IMG/VR virus record: IMGVR_UViG_3300020213_000043
Coordinates: 1 to 47,255 of that record
Reading direction: 5' to 3' (one strand)
Length of the DNA: 47,255 nucleotides
Source: a virus
Shown: one piece after another, positions 9,176-17,568 of the stretch
Layout: every line of letters starts with the position of its first letter
Numbering within the stretch: the stretch's first letter is position 1
The notes under the pieces: model-generated
Databases searched by the model: none
What the model was told of the DNA's origin: nothing
What the model saw: only the letters and a program-made list of their open reading frames with translations
Program-made: the position numbers and the translations under genes

Positions 9176-9844
9176 ATGAAAAATCTTATTCTATTATCAA
9201 TACTTTTTATTTCCTCAATTGCTTTTGCACAGACACCGTTTTCAATACTGTCATCACATGAGAACAAGCCGGCGGCACTGTCAGCCATATCGTTAAACAA
9301 TCCTTGGGTTGGCGCAAAGCTTGCGTACAACATTACAGGGGATGCATCTAACTCATTCCTGCTGTCTGCACGGGCATTATACATAGTGGCATCTGGTGAC
9401 AGATGGGCACTGCCTATCATCGGCAACGTGGGTCTCGACAAAACAGACAGCCTGTCAGCGGACAACGGCGTGAGCCTTGGATTATTCCCCTATTACTCAT
9501 TAACTACAACTGGCAAAGTCCAGGTACTTGTCCATGGTGGTCTCAATTACCATGTATACGACAGACCGGAGAATGGTTTCTATAATCAGGTCAGGATGCT
9601 GGCAGGGCTTGAATGCGCGCTATACGGAGATAGCGGTGGATCACCAATAACTTTATCAGTGGCACCTGAATACATAATTAACACTGGACCATTTAGAGCG
9701 TCCACGTTTGGAATAAATTTCACAGGGGTGTTACCAATTGCCAACGGGCTAGGGCTGCTCATTGAAGGGATCGCACCACTTAGTAAAGACTACGCATCCA
9801 CCGGGTTAAAGATCGGGGTGATCGTCAATAGTGATTTGAAATAA
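9176..9844 (+). CDS. Secreted protein, possible outer-membrane beta-barrel
   Basis: 222 residues with a signal peptide (MKNLILLSILFISSIAFAQ). The mature chain has many alternating strands rich in Gly, Tyr and Ser (for example WVGAKLAYNITG, SFLLSARALYIVA, LSVAPEYII, GINFTGVLPIANGLGLLIEG) and ends in TGLKIGVIVNSDLK, as in small outer-membrane barrels. A phage-encoded outer-membrane protein could mask the receptor or change the envelope; that is inference. It lies between a terminator and a small membrane protein gene, with no late-promoter palindrome of its own. Confidence 0.45.
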   Translation: MKNLILLSILFISSIAFAQTPFSILSSHENKPAALSAISLNNPWVGAKLAYNITGDASNSFLLSARALYIVASGDRWALPIIGNVGLDKTDSLSADNGVSLGLFPYYSLTTTGKVQVLVHGGLNYHVYDRPENGFYNQVRMLAGLECALYGDSGGSPITLSVAPEYIINTGPFRASTFGINFTGVLPIANGLGLLIEGIAPLSKDYASTGLKIGVIVNSDLK

Positions 9845-9849
9845 AAGTA

Positions 9850-10116
9850 ATGAACACCACAGAACACACGCAGCCAATGTTAGCGCACATCATTAAAGAC
9901 CCATGGACTTATCTATCCACCGCTGCCGCTGCAATGGTGTTGGCTGTTAATTGGATCGCTGAGTATGCAACTCCGATCATGGGGCTACTCGCTGGTATCG
10001 GAGGGCTTGCTGTGCTGTTACTTGGAATCCTTGAAAAAAGAAAGAAGAATAAGCTCCTAGATCTTGAGATAAAAATCAAGGAGGCTGAATATAGAAGTGG
10101 ACACGGAATTTACTAG
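9850..10116 (+). CDS. Small two-TM membrane protein, holin candidate
   Basis: 88 residues: about 18 soluble residues, two hydrophobic segments (about 20-37 and 42-60), then a strongly charged tail (EKRKKNKLLDLEIKIKEAEYR). Size, two helices and a basic C-terminus fit a class II holin. Against this, the lysin gene is 5 kb away and has its own membrane-protein neighbour at 14885, which is a better-placed candidate. Follows the barrel gene by 5 bp. Confidence 0.45.
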   Translation: MNTTEHTQPMLAHIIKDPWTYLSTAAAAMVLAVNWIAEYATPIMGLLAGIGGLAVLLLGILEKRKKNKLLDLEIKIKEAEYRSGHGIY

Positions 10117-10137
10117 ACACCAATAAAAAACACATAT

Positions 10138-11139
10138 ATGGCAGCAAAAAACGGAAATGCAGACATAGCCAGGGAGTACAGGGCAACATACGGAAGTAAG
10201 ATGCCGACTGCGAAGCTAGCTAGAATAATGTACGAAGGAAATAAGCTACAGTTTAAAGACGAAAATGCGGCTAGGGATTCGCTTAGATTTATAGAAGGCA
10301 AAAAAGGGTTAAGTATGATAACTAAAGCTGTTAGTGATTCTGAATTTTACAAGACAGAGCAAAGGCCATACAATCCGTACAACCTACCTGAATCAGATGA
10401 AACGATATGGGAGCCATATATACTTAATTCAAAAAGGACACTAATACTTTGCGACATCCACGTTCCTTATCACTCTATTACAGCTCTGACGGCAGCTATC
10501 AAGTGGGGCAAGGATAGAGACCCAGATACTATACTGTTGAATGGCGATGCTATTGATGCACACGGATTGAGCAGATATGTAAGAGATCCAAAGAAAAAAG
10601 ACTTCGCAGCTGAGTTAGCTATTTTTGCTGAATTGTTCCAAGTACTAAGGAAAGAATTTCCAAGAGCAAAAATAATCTTTAAAGAAGGGAATCACGAAAA
10701 TAGATACGACCAGTTTTTATATCAAAAAGCTGGGGAGCTTTCGGGGCTAAAAGAGTTCAGCCTCGAAGCAATTATACACGCAAGGGCTGAAGGAATTGAT
10801 GTTGTAAAGGAAAAGAGAATAATAAAGGCAGGGGCTTTAGATATCTTACACGGGCATGAATTTGCATCAGCACAATTTTCTCCCGTCAATGTAGCGCGAG
10901 GGCTTTTTCTTAGAGCGAAAACATGTGCATTGCAAGGACATAATCACCAGACATCGGAGCATTCAGAACCGACATTAAAAGGTGATTTGATTACCACATT
11001 TTCTGTTGGCTGCCTTTCTGAATTGCACCCAGCGTTTATGCCGATTAATAAGTGGAACCACGGAGTGGCAGACGTTGAGATTGATGGAGACGCTTTCAAT
11101 GTTTCGAACAAAAGAATATATAAAGGTAAGATACTGTAA
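10138..11139 (+). CDS. Calcineurin-like metallophosphoesterase
   Basis: 333 residues. Metal-binding motifs are in the family order: CDIHVPYH (Asp106, His108), LNGDAIDAHG (Gly136-Asp137), KEGNHENRYD (GNHE 184-187), LHGHEF and LQGHNH near the end. An N-terminal region of about 95 residues, helical and basic, precedes the catalytic core and may bind nucleic acid. Enzymes of this family hydrolyse phosphodi- or monoesters; the substrate is unknown. The gene lies between structural modules and is followed 2 bp later by the SPFH gene, suggesting co-expression. Confidence 0.85.
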   Translation: MAAKNGNADIAREYRATYGSKMPTAKLARIMYEGNKLQFKDENAARDSLRFIEGKKGLSMITKAVSDSEFYKTEQRPYNPYNLPESDETIWEPYILNSKRTLILCDIHVPYHSITALTAAIKWGKDRDPDTILLNGDAIDAHGLSRYVRDPKKKDFAAELAIFAELFQVLRKEFPRAKIIFKEGNHENRYDQFLYQKAGELSGLKEFSLEAIIHARAEGIDVVKEKRIIKAGALDILHGHEFASAQFSPVNVARGLFLRAKTCALQGHNHQTSEHSEPTLKGDLITTFSVGCLSELHPAFMPINKWNHGVADVEIDGDAFNVSNKRIYKGKIL

Positions 11140-11141
11140 GA

Positions 11142-11666
11142 ATGGGCATAGAGAAAATTATTGATTTCATTTTCCAGTTTCTTAACGACTTCCTCCCATT
11201 CTTTATCGTTAAGGATTGGGAGAAGTCGGTAGTTCTTAGATTTGGAAAAGTAAACAGGGTGAGGGCTTCGGGTGCGCATTGGAAAATACCATTTGCGGAG
11301 GAGCCAATTACCTACTCAGTAGTAACCACTACCATGGAGACACCAGTACAGACACTTGTGACACAAGACGGCCAAGACGTGACCGCAAAAGCTGTTGTTA
11401 AATATAGCCTTAGCGATGTGGTCGCGCATACAATACAGATATATGATGCAACTGATGCCATCGTGGATATAACTCAGGGGCACATAATGAACGAGATCAA
11501 TACCCACTCATACGATGAGTGCCGTGACACGCTAAGTTTATCCAACACCATTACCAAAAGAGTAAGGAATGAGGTGAAGCGGTACGGTGTGTATATTGAG
11601 CAGATTACCCTCACCAACTTCATCAAGACTACCAACTTTAGACTTTTCCAAGATTCTACAGAGTAG
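11142..11666 (+). CDS. SPFH/band-7 domain protein (stomatin/HflK-like)
   Basis: 174 residues. A hydrophobic N-terminus (IIDFIFQFLNDFLPFFIV) is followed by an SPFH core: VVLRFGKVNRVRASGAHWKIPF, then the pairing of METPVQTLVTQDGQDVTAKAVVKYSL, and the helical part up to VRNEVKRYGVYIEQITLTNF. This is the stomatin/prohibitin/HflK order, but the chain stops soon after the core and lacks the long C-terminal coiled coil. Family members form membrane microdomains and restrain the FtsH protease in bacteria. A phage copy could act on host proteases or the membrane; this is inference. Confidence 0.8.
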   Translation: MGIEKIIDFIFQFLNDFLPFFIVKDWEKSVVLRFGKVNRVRASGAHWKIPFAEEPITYSVVTTTMETPVQTLVTQDGQDVTAKAVVKYSLSDVVAHTIQIYDATDAIVDITQGHIMNEINTHSYDECRDTLSLSNTITKRVRNEVKRYGVYIEQITLTNFIKTTNFRLFQDSTE

Positions 11667-11704
11667 CTTTCGGTTAGCCGTCCAAAATTAGCACACGTCC
11701 AAAA

Positions 11705-11750
11705 GGTTACACTATGTAACCGTTGCATTATTCAAACTGGCTGATTTTTG
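11705..11750 (+). promoter_or_regulatory. Late promoter copy 2: palindrome plus -7-like box
   Basis: Perfect palindrome arms GGTTACA/TGTAACC around CTA at 11705-11721, then 21 bp, then GATTTTTG at 11743-11750. It drives 11794-14793 (tube/scaffold/capsid). Unlike copies 3 and 4, the start codon lies 44 bp downstream of the box, so this transcript has a leader. Confidence 0.75.
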
Positions 11751-11793
11751 TATTCATTCTGATCGGTTAACGATTCTGGAAAAAGAGACAAAC

Positions 11794-12471
11794 ATGATAG
11801 ATCCTTTTGAATCATACGTTGGCCCCAGTGGCTTTCCTAGTGCAGACTGTACACCACCTGTTTTTCCTGACCCGGTATTCTCCGATTGCCCTGATGCGTA
11901 TATAGCGCATGAGGGAGAGATTGACGAGATATATATCACTAATGTGGTATTCGATACGGGGACAAGTAAGTGGAAAGGCGTTGTGCTGCCAGTAAGTCAT
12001 ACGGTATCGGCAAACTTTATTGTAACAGGCATCGAGCGACTGGTGGGATTTGGGGATAAGCCTCTGGCAGAGGTGCTGACTGTGCCGCTTCCGAAGAATC
12101 AGATTAAGAATGTCGAAAGAAAGCACACGCTTAACTTCGATTTCACAGATCAGCCGATTGCTAATTACACACTCATAAGAGCATTGCAGGGATCGCAGCG
12201 TCTCTGTTTTTGGTATAAAACAATTGATGGTGATGTCTTCGGCGGAGCATCCGGCATAATTGCACGGGTGATCAATGCAGGTAATGTTCATTCTCGTGGT
12301 GAGAACGCGCTGCTTACGGGCACCATCATACTTGGCTGGGACAACATGTTTGATCCTCCACGTGACATACTTGATCCACCAGCTCCATTAATGGTAGGTG
12401 TGCAACCGCCTGAGCCATTGAGAGCTAAGGAGACAATACAAACAAAACAAGTGGCTGGTGCCACGGTATAA
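11794..12471 (+). CDS. Virion protein, possible major tail tube protein
   Basis: 225 residues, first gene of the operon that also carries scaffold and capsid, so probably made in large amounts. The mid-region (NYTLIRALQGSQRLCFWYKTIDG, then SGIIARVINAGNVHSRGENALLTGTIILGW) has the beta-strand pattern and conserved Gly/Trp end seen in tail tube proteins. A Pro-rich tail follows (DPPRDILDPPAPL). A head protein is the main alternative. A 44-bp leader with an A-rich start region separates it from the promoter. Confidence 0.45.
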   Translation: MIDPFESYVGPSGFPSADCTPPVFPDPVFSDCPDAYIAHEGEIDEIYITNVVFDTGTSKWKGVVLPVSHTVSANFIVTGIERLVGFGDKPLAEVLTVPLPKNQIKNVERKHTLNFDFTDQPIANYTLIRALQGSQRLCFWYKTIDGDVFGGASGIIARVINAGNVHSRGENALLTGTIILGWDNMFDPPRDILDPPAPLMVGVQPPEPLRAKETIQTKQVAGATV

Positions 12472-12479
12472 AAATACTT

Positions 12480-12806
12480 ATGGCAGAACCAATTAAAAAA
12501 GTAAGACGCAGACCATCGGGTCGTGCAGTAGTACATGCAGAACATGTTTCACGAGTAGATGCATACGGCGATAGAGCGGTAAAGACATTTACCCAAGAGG
12601 CATGGGATGCTATCCCTGGAGTTCATTTCATGAACAAAGAGGGCATTACGAAATTGTCAAAAGGTGGATGGGTGTTAGGACAGGGTAAACTTGCAGATGC
12701 ACCACCATCATTGAAAAAGGAAAGGCCTGTTAAGCCTGAGCCAGTCACACCGGTTGAAGATGCTCCTAAAGTGGAGAAGTCAACGGGGCTGGCATTTGAA
12801 AAGTAA
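12480..12806 (+). CDS. Small protein of unknown function in the capsid operon
   Basis: 108 residues. The N-terminus is very basic (KKVRRRPSGR); the middle contains FTQEAWDAIPGVHFMNKEGITKLSKGGWVLG; the end is a Pro/Lys/Glu-rich, probably disordered tail. It sits between the tube candidate and the scaffold. A head-completion or scaffold-accessory role is possible, but I recognise no family. Confidence 0.55.
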   Translation: MAEPIKKVRRRPSGRAVVHAEHVSRVDAYGDRAVKTFTQEAWDAIPGVHFMNKEGITKLSKGGWVLGQGKLADAPPSLKKERPVKPEPVTPVEDAPKVEKSTGLAFEK

Positions 12807-12823
12807 ATCATTGACATAATTAT

Positions 12824-13702
12824 ATGATAGAAATATCAGAGGAGCTTTTGGCGGTTGTGCTGGGAACAACGGCGGGGGAAATTACCGATGCCCTTAAAGA
12901 TGGTGAACAATTGAAACCACAGGAAGAAATAGACACATTCATCAAAACGAAAGTTGATGAGCGTCTCTACAAAGCCAAAACTGCTAGTAGGCTGGAAGGT
13001 CACGGCAGGGGAGTAAAAGAATCCTTGACAGCGAAGGAGAAAGAGCTTAAGGCTAAACTTGGAGTTGAAGGCAACACCATTGAGGAAATAGTTGATGCTG
13101 CATTACTTGCGGCAAAGGCACATTCTACATTGAATCCTGATGATGTAAAAAATAGCGAGGTCTTTATAAACGAGACTAAGCGATTAAAAAAACTCATCGA
13201 AGATAAAGATGTGGAGATAAGCTCAAAGGTGCAGTCATTCGCCAAGGCCGAAACGATGCGCATTGCTAAAGAGCAAGGTGTGTCACTTTTAAGTAAGTTA
13301 AAATTTGTGCTTCCAGAAAATGAAGATATAAAGGATGAGAATTTATCCAACTTGTTTGAAAAGTTGGAGAATGAGCAGACCCGGTTATCAGTAGTTGATG
13401 GAAAAATCATTGTCCTGGATGCCAACGGCAGACCAAAGGAGAATGAGGCAGGCACAAAAGAACTGACTTTTGAGGATCATTTTGTTGCGAAAGCAAAAAG
13501 GTATTTTCCACAAGCAGTTGCAGATGGAAGGCAATCACCGGCGAATAAAAATCAGGATCAGAAAACGGCTAACACCGATATGCCTGAAATGAAATCAACG
13601 GAGGACTTCTATACAGCACTGACAGCGGAAAAAGATACCACAAAGCAACGTGCAATTAAAGCTCACTACGAGAAGCTAGTTGAGGATGGGGTAATTACAT
13701 AA
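12824..13702 (+). CDS. Capsid scaffold protein (probable)
   Basis: 292 residues, rich in Lys, Glu and Ala, mostly helical with a probable coiled coil (about 60-180), no Cys, and charged throughout. Such proteins directly upstream of a capsid gene are usually scaffolds that template the procapsid and then leave. No protease motif is seen. It lies 27 bp upstream of the major capsid gene. Confidence 0.7.
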   Translation: MIEISEELLAVVLGTTAGEITDALKDGEQLKPQEEIDTFIKTKVDERLYKAKTASRLEGHGRGVKESLTAKEKELKAKLGVEGNTIEEIVDAALLAAKAHSTLNPDDVKNSEVFINETKRLKKLIEDKDVEISSKVQSFAKAETMRIAKEQGVSLLSKLKFVLPENEDIKDENLSNLFEKLENEQTRLSVVDGKIIVLDANGRPKENEAGTKELTFEDHFVAKAKRYFPQAVADGRQSPANKNQDQKTANTDMPEMKSTEDFYTALTAEKDTTKQRAIKAHYEKLVEDGVIT

Positions 13703-13728
13703 TTAACCATCTAAAAAATTAAAGCCTT

Positions 13729-14793
13729 ATGGCAGCAGGAACTTTTACAGCATCGGTTTTGCCCGATGTTCTTATCAAAATTAATGAAATGTTCAGCGGT
13801 GAGCGTCATACTCCCGAGCTGAATAAAGACATCCAGACAATTCAGGCACTGGCCGAAAGGCAGACAGCACGATTTGACAAGTTGGATGTTCTTCTTGATC
13901 ACATGGATTGTAGAGGGGCAAAGGTTGTTTTCTTAAAAGACTGCACGAATACTGCAATCAATTTGATTACTGACCCTATCACCTCATGCACATTGACAGG
14001 TGCTGAGACAGAATCTGAGTCATTAACACTGGCCAACAACCTTGGATATGCTGATTCCTTTTCTGTCAAAGAAGAGGACTGTAAAGATCTGTTTACCATT
14101 GCTGACAAGATCGCTTTTCTCATGGCTTCCAAAATGGCAGCTATTGAAGAGAAATTGAATCTTGCCTGCATTGCTTTTCTGATAGCCAATGAGCAGCCAG
14201 TAGCTGACCCATTGACCTACACAGAGACAGGCAACATCGTCAACATCCCGACAGATGCATGGACACCAGCATTGCTGGCAGAGATGGCCGTGATGGCTAA
14301 GCTGTCTAATCTGTACAGCCCATTCATCATATCAGGATCAAACCTGTATGTGGCGAATTTCCTTGCAGATTATCGCAGCCAAAGTTCTCCATCGGTTGAT
14401 GCTGTTTTGAAATCAGGTCCTTTCGATATCATTTTCGATATCAAGAACATTGATACCACCGTAGGAGCGAATGCAACATTTATGGTTGATCCTTCATCTT
14501 ACGCTTTCTGGTCTACTAATCAATTCCAGAACACAGCACCGCAAGAGTTCAGCAAAGGATCAACGCTGTATGTATGGAAGCAACGCGCACCTCGATTAGT
14601 TTACAATAACAACGGTGTTCTCACGCCTGTTTTCTTTGATATGTCTACACAGGAGACCTGTGCAGTGGTCAGTGGAACAAGGTATGTGAACCGGGTTTTT
14701 GAAATTGTATTCCGCGGAGGTCTGCAACTTGGACCACAGGTTTGTAGCGCGACGGATACCGGTATTCTCCAGTTCAATGAATTGGCAGAGTAA
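13729..14793 (+). CDS. Major capsid protein (probable)
   Basis: 354 residues. The call rests on context: directly after the scaffold, last gene before a strong terminator, under the late promoter at 11705. The protein begins MAAGTFTASVLPDVLIKINEMFSG, has a helical middle (about 120-160) and a beta-rich second half ending in FEIVFRGGLQLGPQVC, in keeping with the layout of HK97-fold capsid proteins. It contains six or more Cys, which is fairly high for a capsid protein. Confidence 0.75.
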   Translation: MAAGTFTASVLPDVLIKINEMFSGERHTPELNKDIQTIQALAERQTARFDKLDVLLDHMDCRGAKVVFLKDCTNTAINLITDPITSCTLTGAETESESLTLANNLGYADSFSVKEEDCKDLFTIADKIAFLMASKMAAIEEKLNLACIAFLIANEQPVADPLTYTETGNIVNIPTDAWTPALLAEMAVMAKLSNLYSPFIISGSNLYVANFLADYRSQSSPSVDAVLKSGPFDIIFDIKNIDTTVGANATFMVDPSSYAFWSTNQFQNTAPQEFSKGSTLYVWKQRAPRLVYNNNGVLTPVFFDMSTQETCAVVSGTRYVNRVFEIVFRGGLQLGPQVCSATDTGILQFNELAE

Positions 14794-14819
14794 TAAAGAA
14801 GCCATGATTTTTGAATAAT

Positions 14820-14859
14820 AAAAAGGGCAGCAAACCATGAAAGTTGCTGTCCTTTTTTT
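14820..14859 (+). terminator. Rho-independent terminator after the capsid gene
   Basis: A 13-bp stem with one G-T pair (14821-14833 with 14844-14856), loop ACCATGAAAG, and the T-tract formed by the descending arm. Confidence 0.9.
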
Positions 14860-14884
14860 CTTTTAACCAGTAAAATAAATACCT

Positions 14885-15274
14885 ATGATTCAGGAATTAA
14901 TTAACCGGCTGTTACTTGGCAATACCAAGTTGTCCGGCATAAGGACCATCCTTGTAAACACCATCGTGCTGATACTGGCAGTCTGGGAATTTGCCTCGAA
15001 AGATGGTGGCATATTCTCCATGCTGTGCGAGAGCTTCCAGATACTTTGCGATATTAGCACATCTCAATTCTATGTTGGTGTATTGGTTGTGATATCAGCG
15101 TTGAACAACGTGCTAAGATGGGTAACAGTAGCACCTGTTGGATTGACCGCATCACCAGCGCAGATGAACGCAGGATTTTTTAGGGCACCAACATGGGCGC
15201 AGGTAGCCATTAGCTATATAGCCATACTATCATTGTGCGTAATTGTTGTTGTAATAATTAACGCATTTGCATAA
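14885..15274 (+). CDS. Membrane protein, holin candidate next to the lysin
   Basis: 129 residues with three hydrophobic segments (about 22-37, 60-78 and 106-128). It ends at the base where the lysin gene begins (shared base 15274). A small membrane protein translationally coupled to a lysin is the usual place of a holin, which makes the membrane hole that releases the lysin. No family motif is recognised. Confidence 0.6.
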   Translation: MIQELINRLLLGNTKLSGIRTILVNTIVLILAVWEFASKDGGIFSMLCESFQILCDISTSQFYVGVLVVISALNNVLRWVTVAPVGLTASPAQMNAGFFRAPTWAQVAISYIAILSLCVIVVVIINAFA

Positions 15275-16440
15275 TGCCAGAGCTTCGCCGTATAGTGGGA
15301 TGCACAGAGACACATAACGCATTCAGCGATGAAGCGGCAGCATATAAGATGCTCAATTGGCTGAAGATAAAACCTGATGCCAACGGCGTGATCTATTGGC
15401 ATGTGGCTAACCTAACAGCTAAGATGGACAAGTACAAGGTGCTGTTTGCCTTTCAGACTTGTTTTATTAAATGGCAAGCGGCTTTTGATTTGATAGATCC
15501 GGTTGGCAGGGTCATTGAATTAAAATCAACAGATGACTGGCATCAGGCTCAGATCCGTTTATATTTCTTGGAGCCGGGAGCAACAAGCCAATCGGTAACT
15601 ATATCGGACGGATCGGCAAAGGTTATCAGTAATGCATTTCCGTTTGACGGGGCAATGGGTGTGCTGGCTCATAGATTGCACAACTCATTTGACCTGTACT
15701 TCGATGAAGGGGAGCAATGGAGCGACATTCATAAGTTTGAAAAAGTAGGTAATGATTATGTTCTGTACGTGCAATTATGGCAGGTCGCTATGCACGAGCT
15801 TGGGCATATGTTCGACATAGGCCACGCATCGGACAAGACTGCAATAATGTATCCAACCTATGACGGTGAACACATTGATATTGTGGCCGATGATCTGGCT
15901 GCATTATCAGAAGCTTTTTCAAAAACAAAGCAAGAAATAAAAAAGACCATGGTAGCAACAACGCCTCCGACAACATTAACAGACCCACGGGTCACCCATT
16001 TACAGGGGACTTTGCCCGTAGGCCCAAAGGCATATGGCAAACGATCACTGGTATCGATCAAGCAGATAGTGGTACACCACTCTGCCGATAATGGCACACC
16101 TGAATCAATCGCACGGTACCACGTGAACGGCAATAAGTGGCCCGGCATTGGTTACCATTTCATAATTGACAACACAGGTAAGATTTTCCAGACAAACGAC
16201 ATGGACACAGTTAGCTACAATGTGGCTAATCAAAATACAAAGACATTAGGGATATGCCTGATCGGTAACTTTGATATCCAGCAGCCTGTAGAGGCGCAGA
16301 TCGAGAGCCTTAAATGGCTGATCGGTGCCGTCCGTGGAGTAGTTGGGCAGCTGCCTATTTTTGGCCATAGAGATAAAGGGCAGACAGCGTGCCCAGGAAA
16401 TAATCTGTACAAAATTTTAAAATCTATCGATGTCAGTTAG
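15274..16440 (+). CDS. Lysin: matrixin metalloprotease fused to an Amidase_2 domain
   Basis: 388 residues, two catalytic domains. Residues about 20-215 form a matrixin-like (M10) protease: AFPFDGAMGVLAH, then LYFDEGEQW, the zinc motif HELGHMFDIGH (His174, Glu175, His178, His184) and the Met-turn IMYP (Met192). Residues about 260-388 form an Amidase_2/PGRP domain: IVVHHSADN (His268), GIGYHFII, GICLIGNFD, FGHRD (His365) and CPG (Cys373), the three zinc ligands of T7-lysozyme-like N-acetylmuramoyl-L-alanine amidases. A Thr/Pro linker joins them. The amidase should cut peptidoglycan; the protease target is unknown. It overlaps the next gene by 11 bp. Confidence 0.85.
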   Translation: MPELRRIVGCTETHNAFSDEAAAYKMLNWLKIKPDANGVIYWHVANLTAKMDKYKVLFAFQTCFIKWQAAFDLIDPVGRVIELKSTDDWHQAQIRLYFLEPGATSQSVTISDGSAKVISNAFPFDGAMGVLAHRLHNSFDLYFDEGEQWSDIHKFEKVGNDYVLYVQLWQVAMHELGHMFDIGHASDKTAIMYPTYDGEHIDIVADDLAALSEAFSKTKQEIKKTMVATTPPTTLTDPRVTHLQGTLPVGPKAYGKRSLVSIKQIVVHHSADNGTPESIARYHVNGNKWPGIGYHFIIDNTGKIFQTNDMDTVSYNVANQNTKTLGICLIGNFDIQQPVEAQIESLKWLIGAVRGVVGQLPIFGHRDKGQTACPGNNLYKILKSIDVS

Positions 16441-17506
16441 TACGTGTCTTTCCGGAATAGTAGGGCTGTCGGCCAATGACTGTGAATGCTTCGCAACCTC
16501 ACGGCCTGAAGACTATGCCGCATCATCATCAGGCTATTATATCGATGATCCTGAATATGGTTTTCCCCTCAAGATACCTCAGTCAATGCAAGAGTGTGGG
16601 GAGAGCAACCTTTGGAATGTGCTTGACCGGGCACGGGCTGCCGGTATCACTCAATTCATTACCGATTTTGGGGCTAACCTTTTAGCAGGTCCATATAAGA
16701 AGAAAATAGAGCCGTTCAACGGATGGATAGGGAAGGCCACCCATAGCTTTAATCTGACAACGACCAGCACGTATGCTGGTATCCGGATATGTCCCTATGT
16801 TTTTAGGGGCACCATGGCCAAGGTCTTTGAAATTGAGTTATACATTCAAGGGCGCAACGGTGACACCATTGCCGTTGGTCTTTATGATTTAGCAGCTCTC
16901 GAATCAGGAACTCCGCTGACTACCGTCAACGTGGTAATTTCGAATAACAAAGGGAAGACAACGCTGTCTACGGAGTACCTCTATGATTTCATGGACGATT
17001 ACTCTCAGGAGCGTGATCTGTGGTTGCTATATCAACCCGGCGTTGGTACGCCAAGAAATAATACAGTGAGATGTGCAACGTGCGGGGGTAAAGACCTATG
17101 GCAGAATTACTTTGCCATCGGTGGCGTCACAGGTATAGATCTGGTGACCATCAGCGAATTGACAACACAGGCCACCTACTCGTATGGGTTACGCGTTAAT
17201 TTAGGAGTAAGCTGTGGGCACACATGGATGTGTCAAAATTGGGACTACGATAATGACGCATGGGCTAGAGTAATGGCTGAGTGTATTATGCTTTTTGGAA
17301 TAAGGGCACTAGCAGGGATCATTCTAAAGGAGCCTGGCCCTAACAGATATACGCAGGTAACGAGGGAGGAGGTAGCACTTCACAGGGATCGTGTTAATAC
17401 GCTGCTTGGTCAGCGCATGCCATGGTTGGCGCAAAATGTACCGGCAACGGCTACCGATTGCTTTATCTGTAACAATAAAATAACCGTGTCAGAGTACATG
17501 GTTTAA
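16430..17506 (+). CDS. Unknown protein, probably virion-associated
   Basis: 358 residues with many Cys (more than ten, including CATCGG near 220 and CFICNN near the end), beta-rich in the middle. No motif that I recognise. It overlaps the lysin gene by 11 bp and is the last gene before a terminator, so it belongs to the lysis/late transcript. The paired Cys could bind zinc. A structural role is a guess from position and size. Confidence 0.55.
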   Translation: MSVSTCLSGIVGLSANDCECFATSRPEDYAASSSGYYIDDPEYGFPLKIPQSMQECGESNLWNVLDRARAAGITQFITDFGANLLAGPYKKKIEPFNGWIGKATHSFNLTTTSTYAGIRICPYVFRGTMAKVFEIELYIQGRNGDTIAVGLYDLAALESGTPLTTVNVVISNNKGKTTLSTEYLYDFMDDYSQERDLWLLYQPGVGTPRNNTVRCATCGGKDLWQNYFAIGGVTGIDLVTISELTTQATYSYGLRVNLGVSCGHTWMCQNWDYDNDAWARVMAECIMLFGIRALAGIILKEPGPNRYTQVTREEVALHRDRVNTLLGQRMPWLAQNVPATATDCFICNNKITVSEYMV

Positions 17507-17536
17507 GAGACCGGGTTTTTCATAGGTACTGGTTTT

Positions 17537-17568
17537 GGCCGTTGGATTAAGAGCCAGCGGCCTTTTTT
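17537..17568 (+). terminator. Rho-independent terminator
   Basis: Stem GGCCGTTGG / CCAGCGGCC (17537-17545 with 17554-17562, one G-T pair), 8-base loop, then six T. It ends the late plus-strand transcript just before the convergent gene at 17567; the T-tract faces only the plus direction. Confidence 0.9.
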
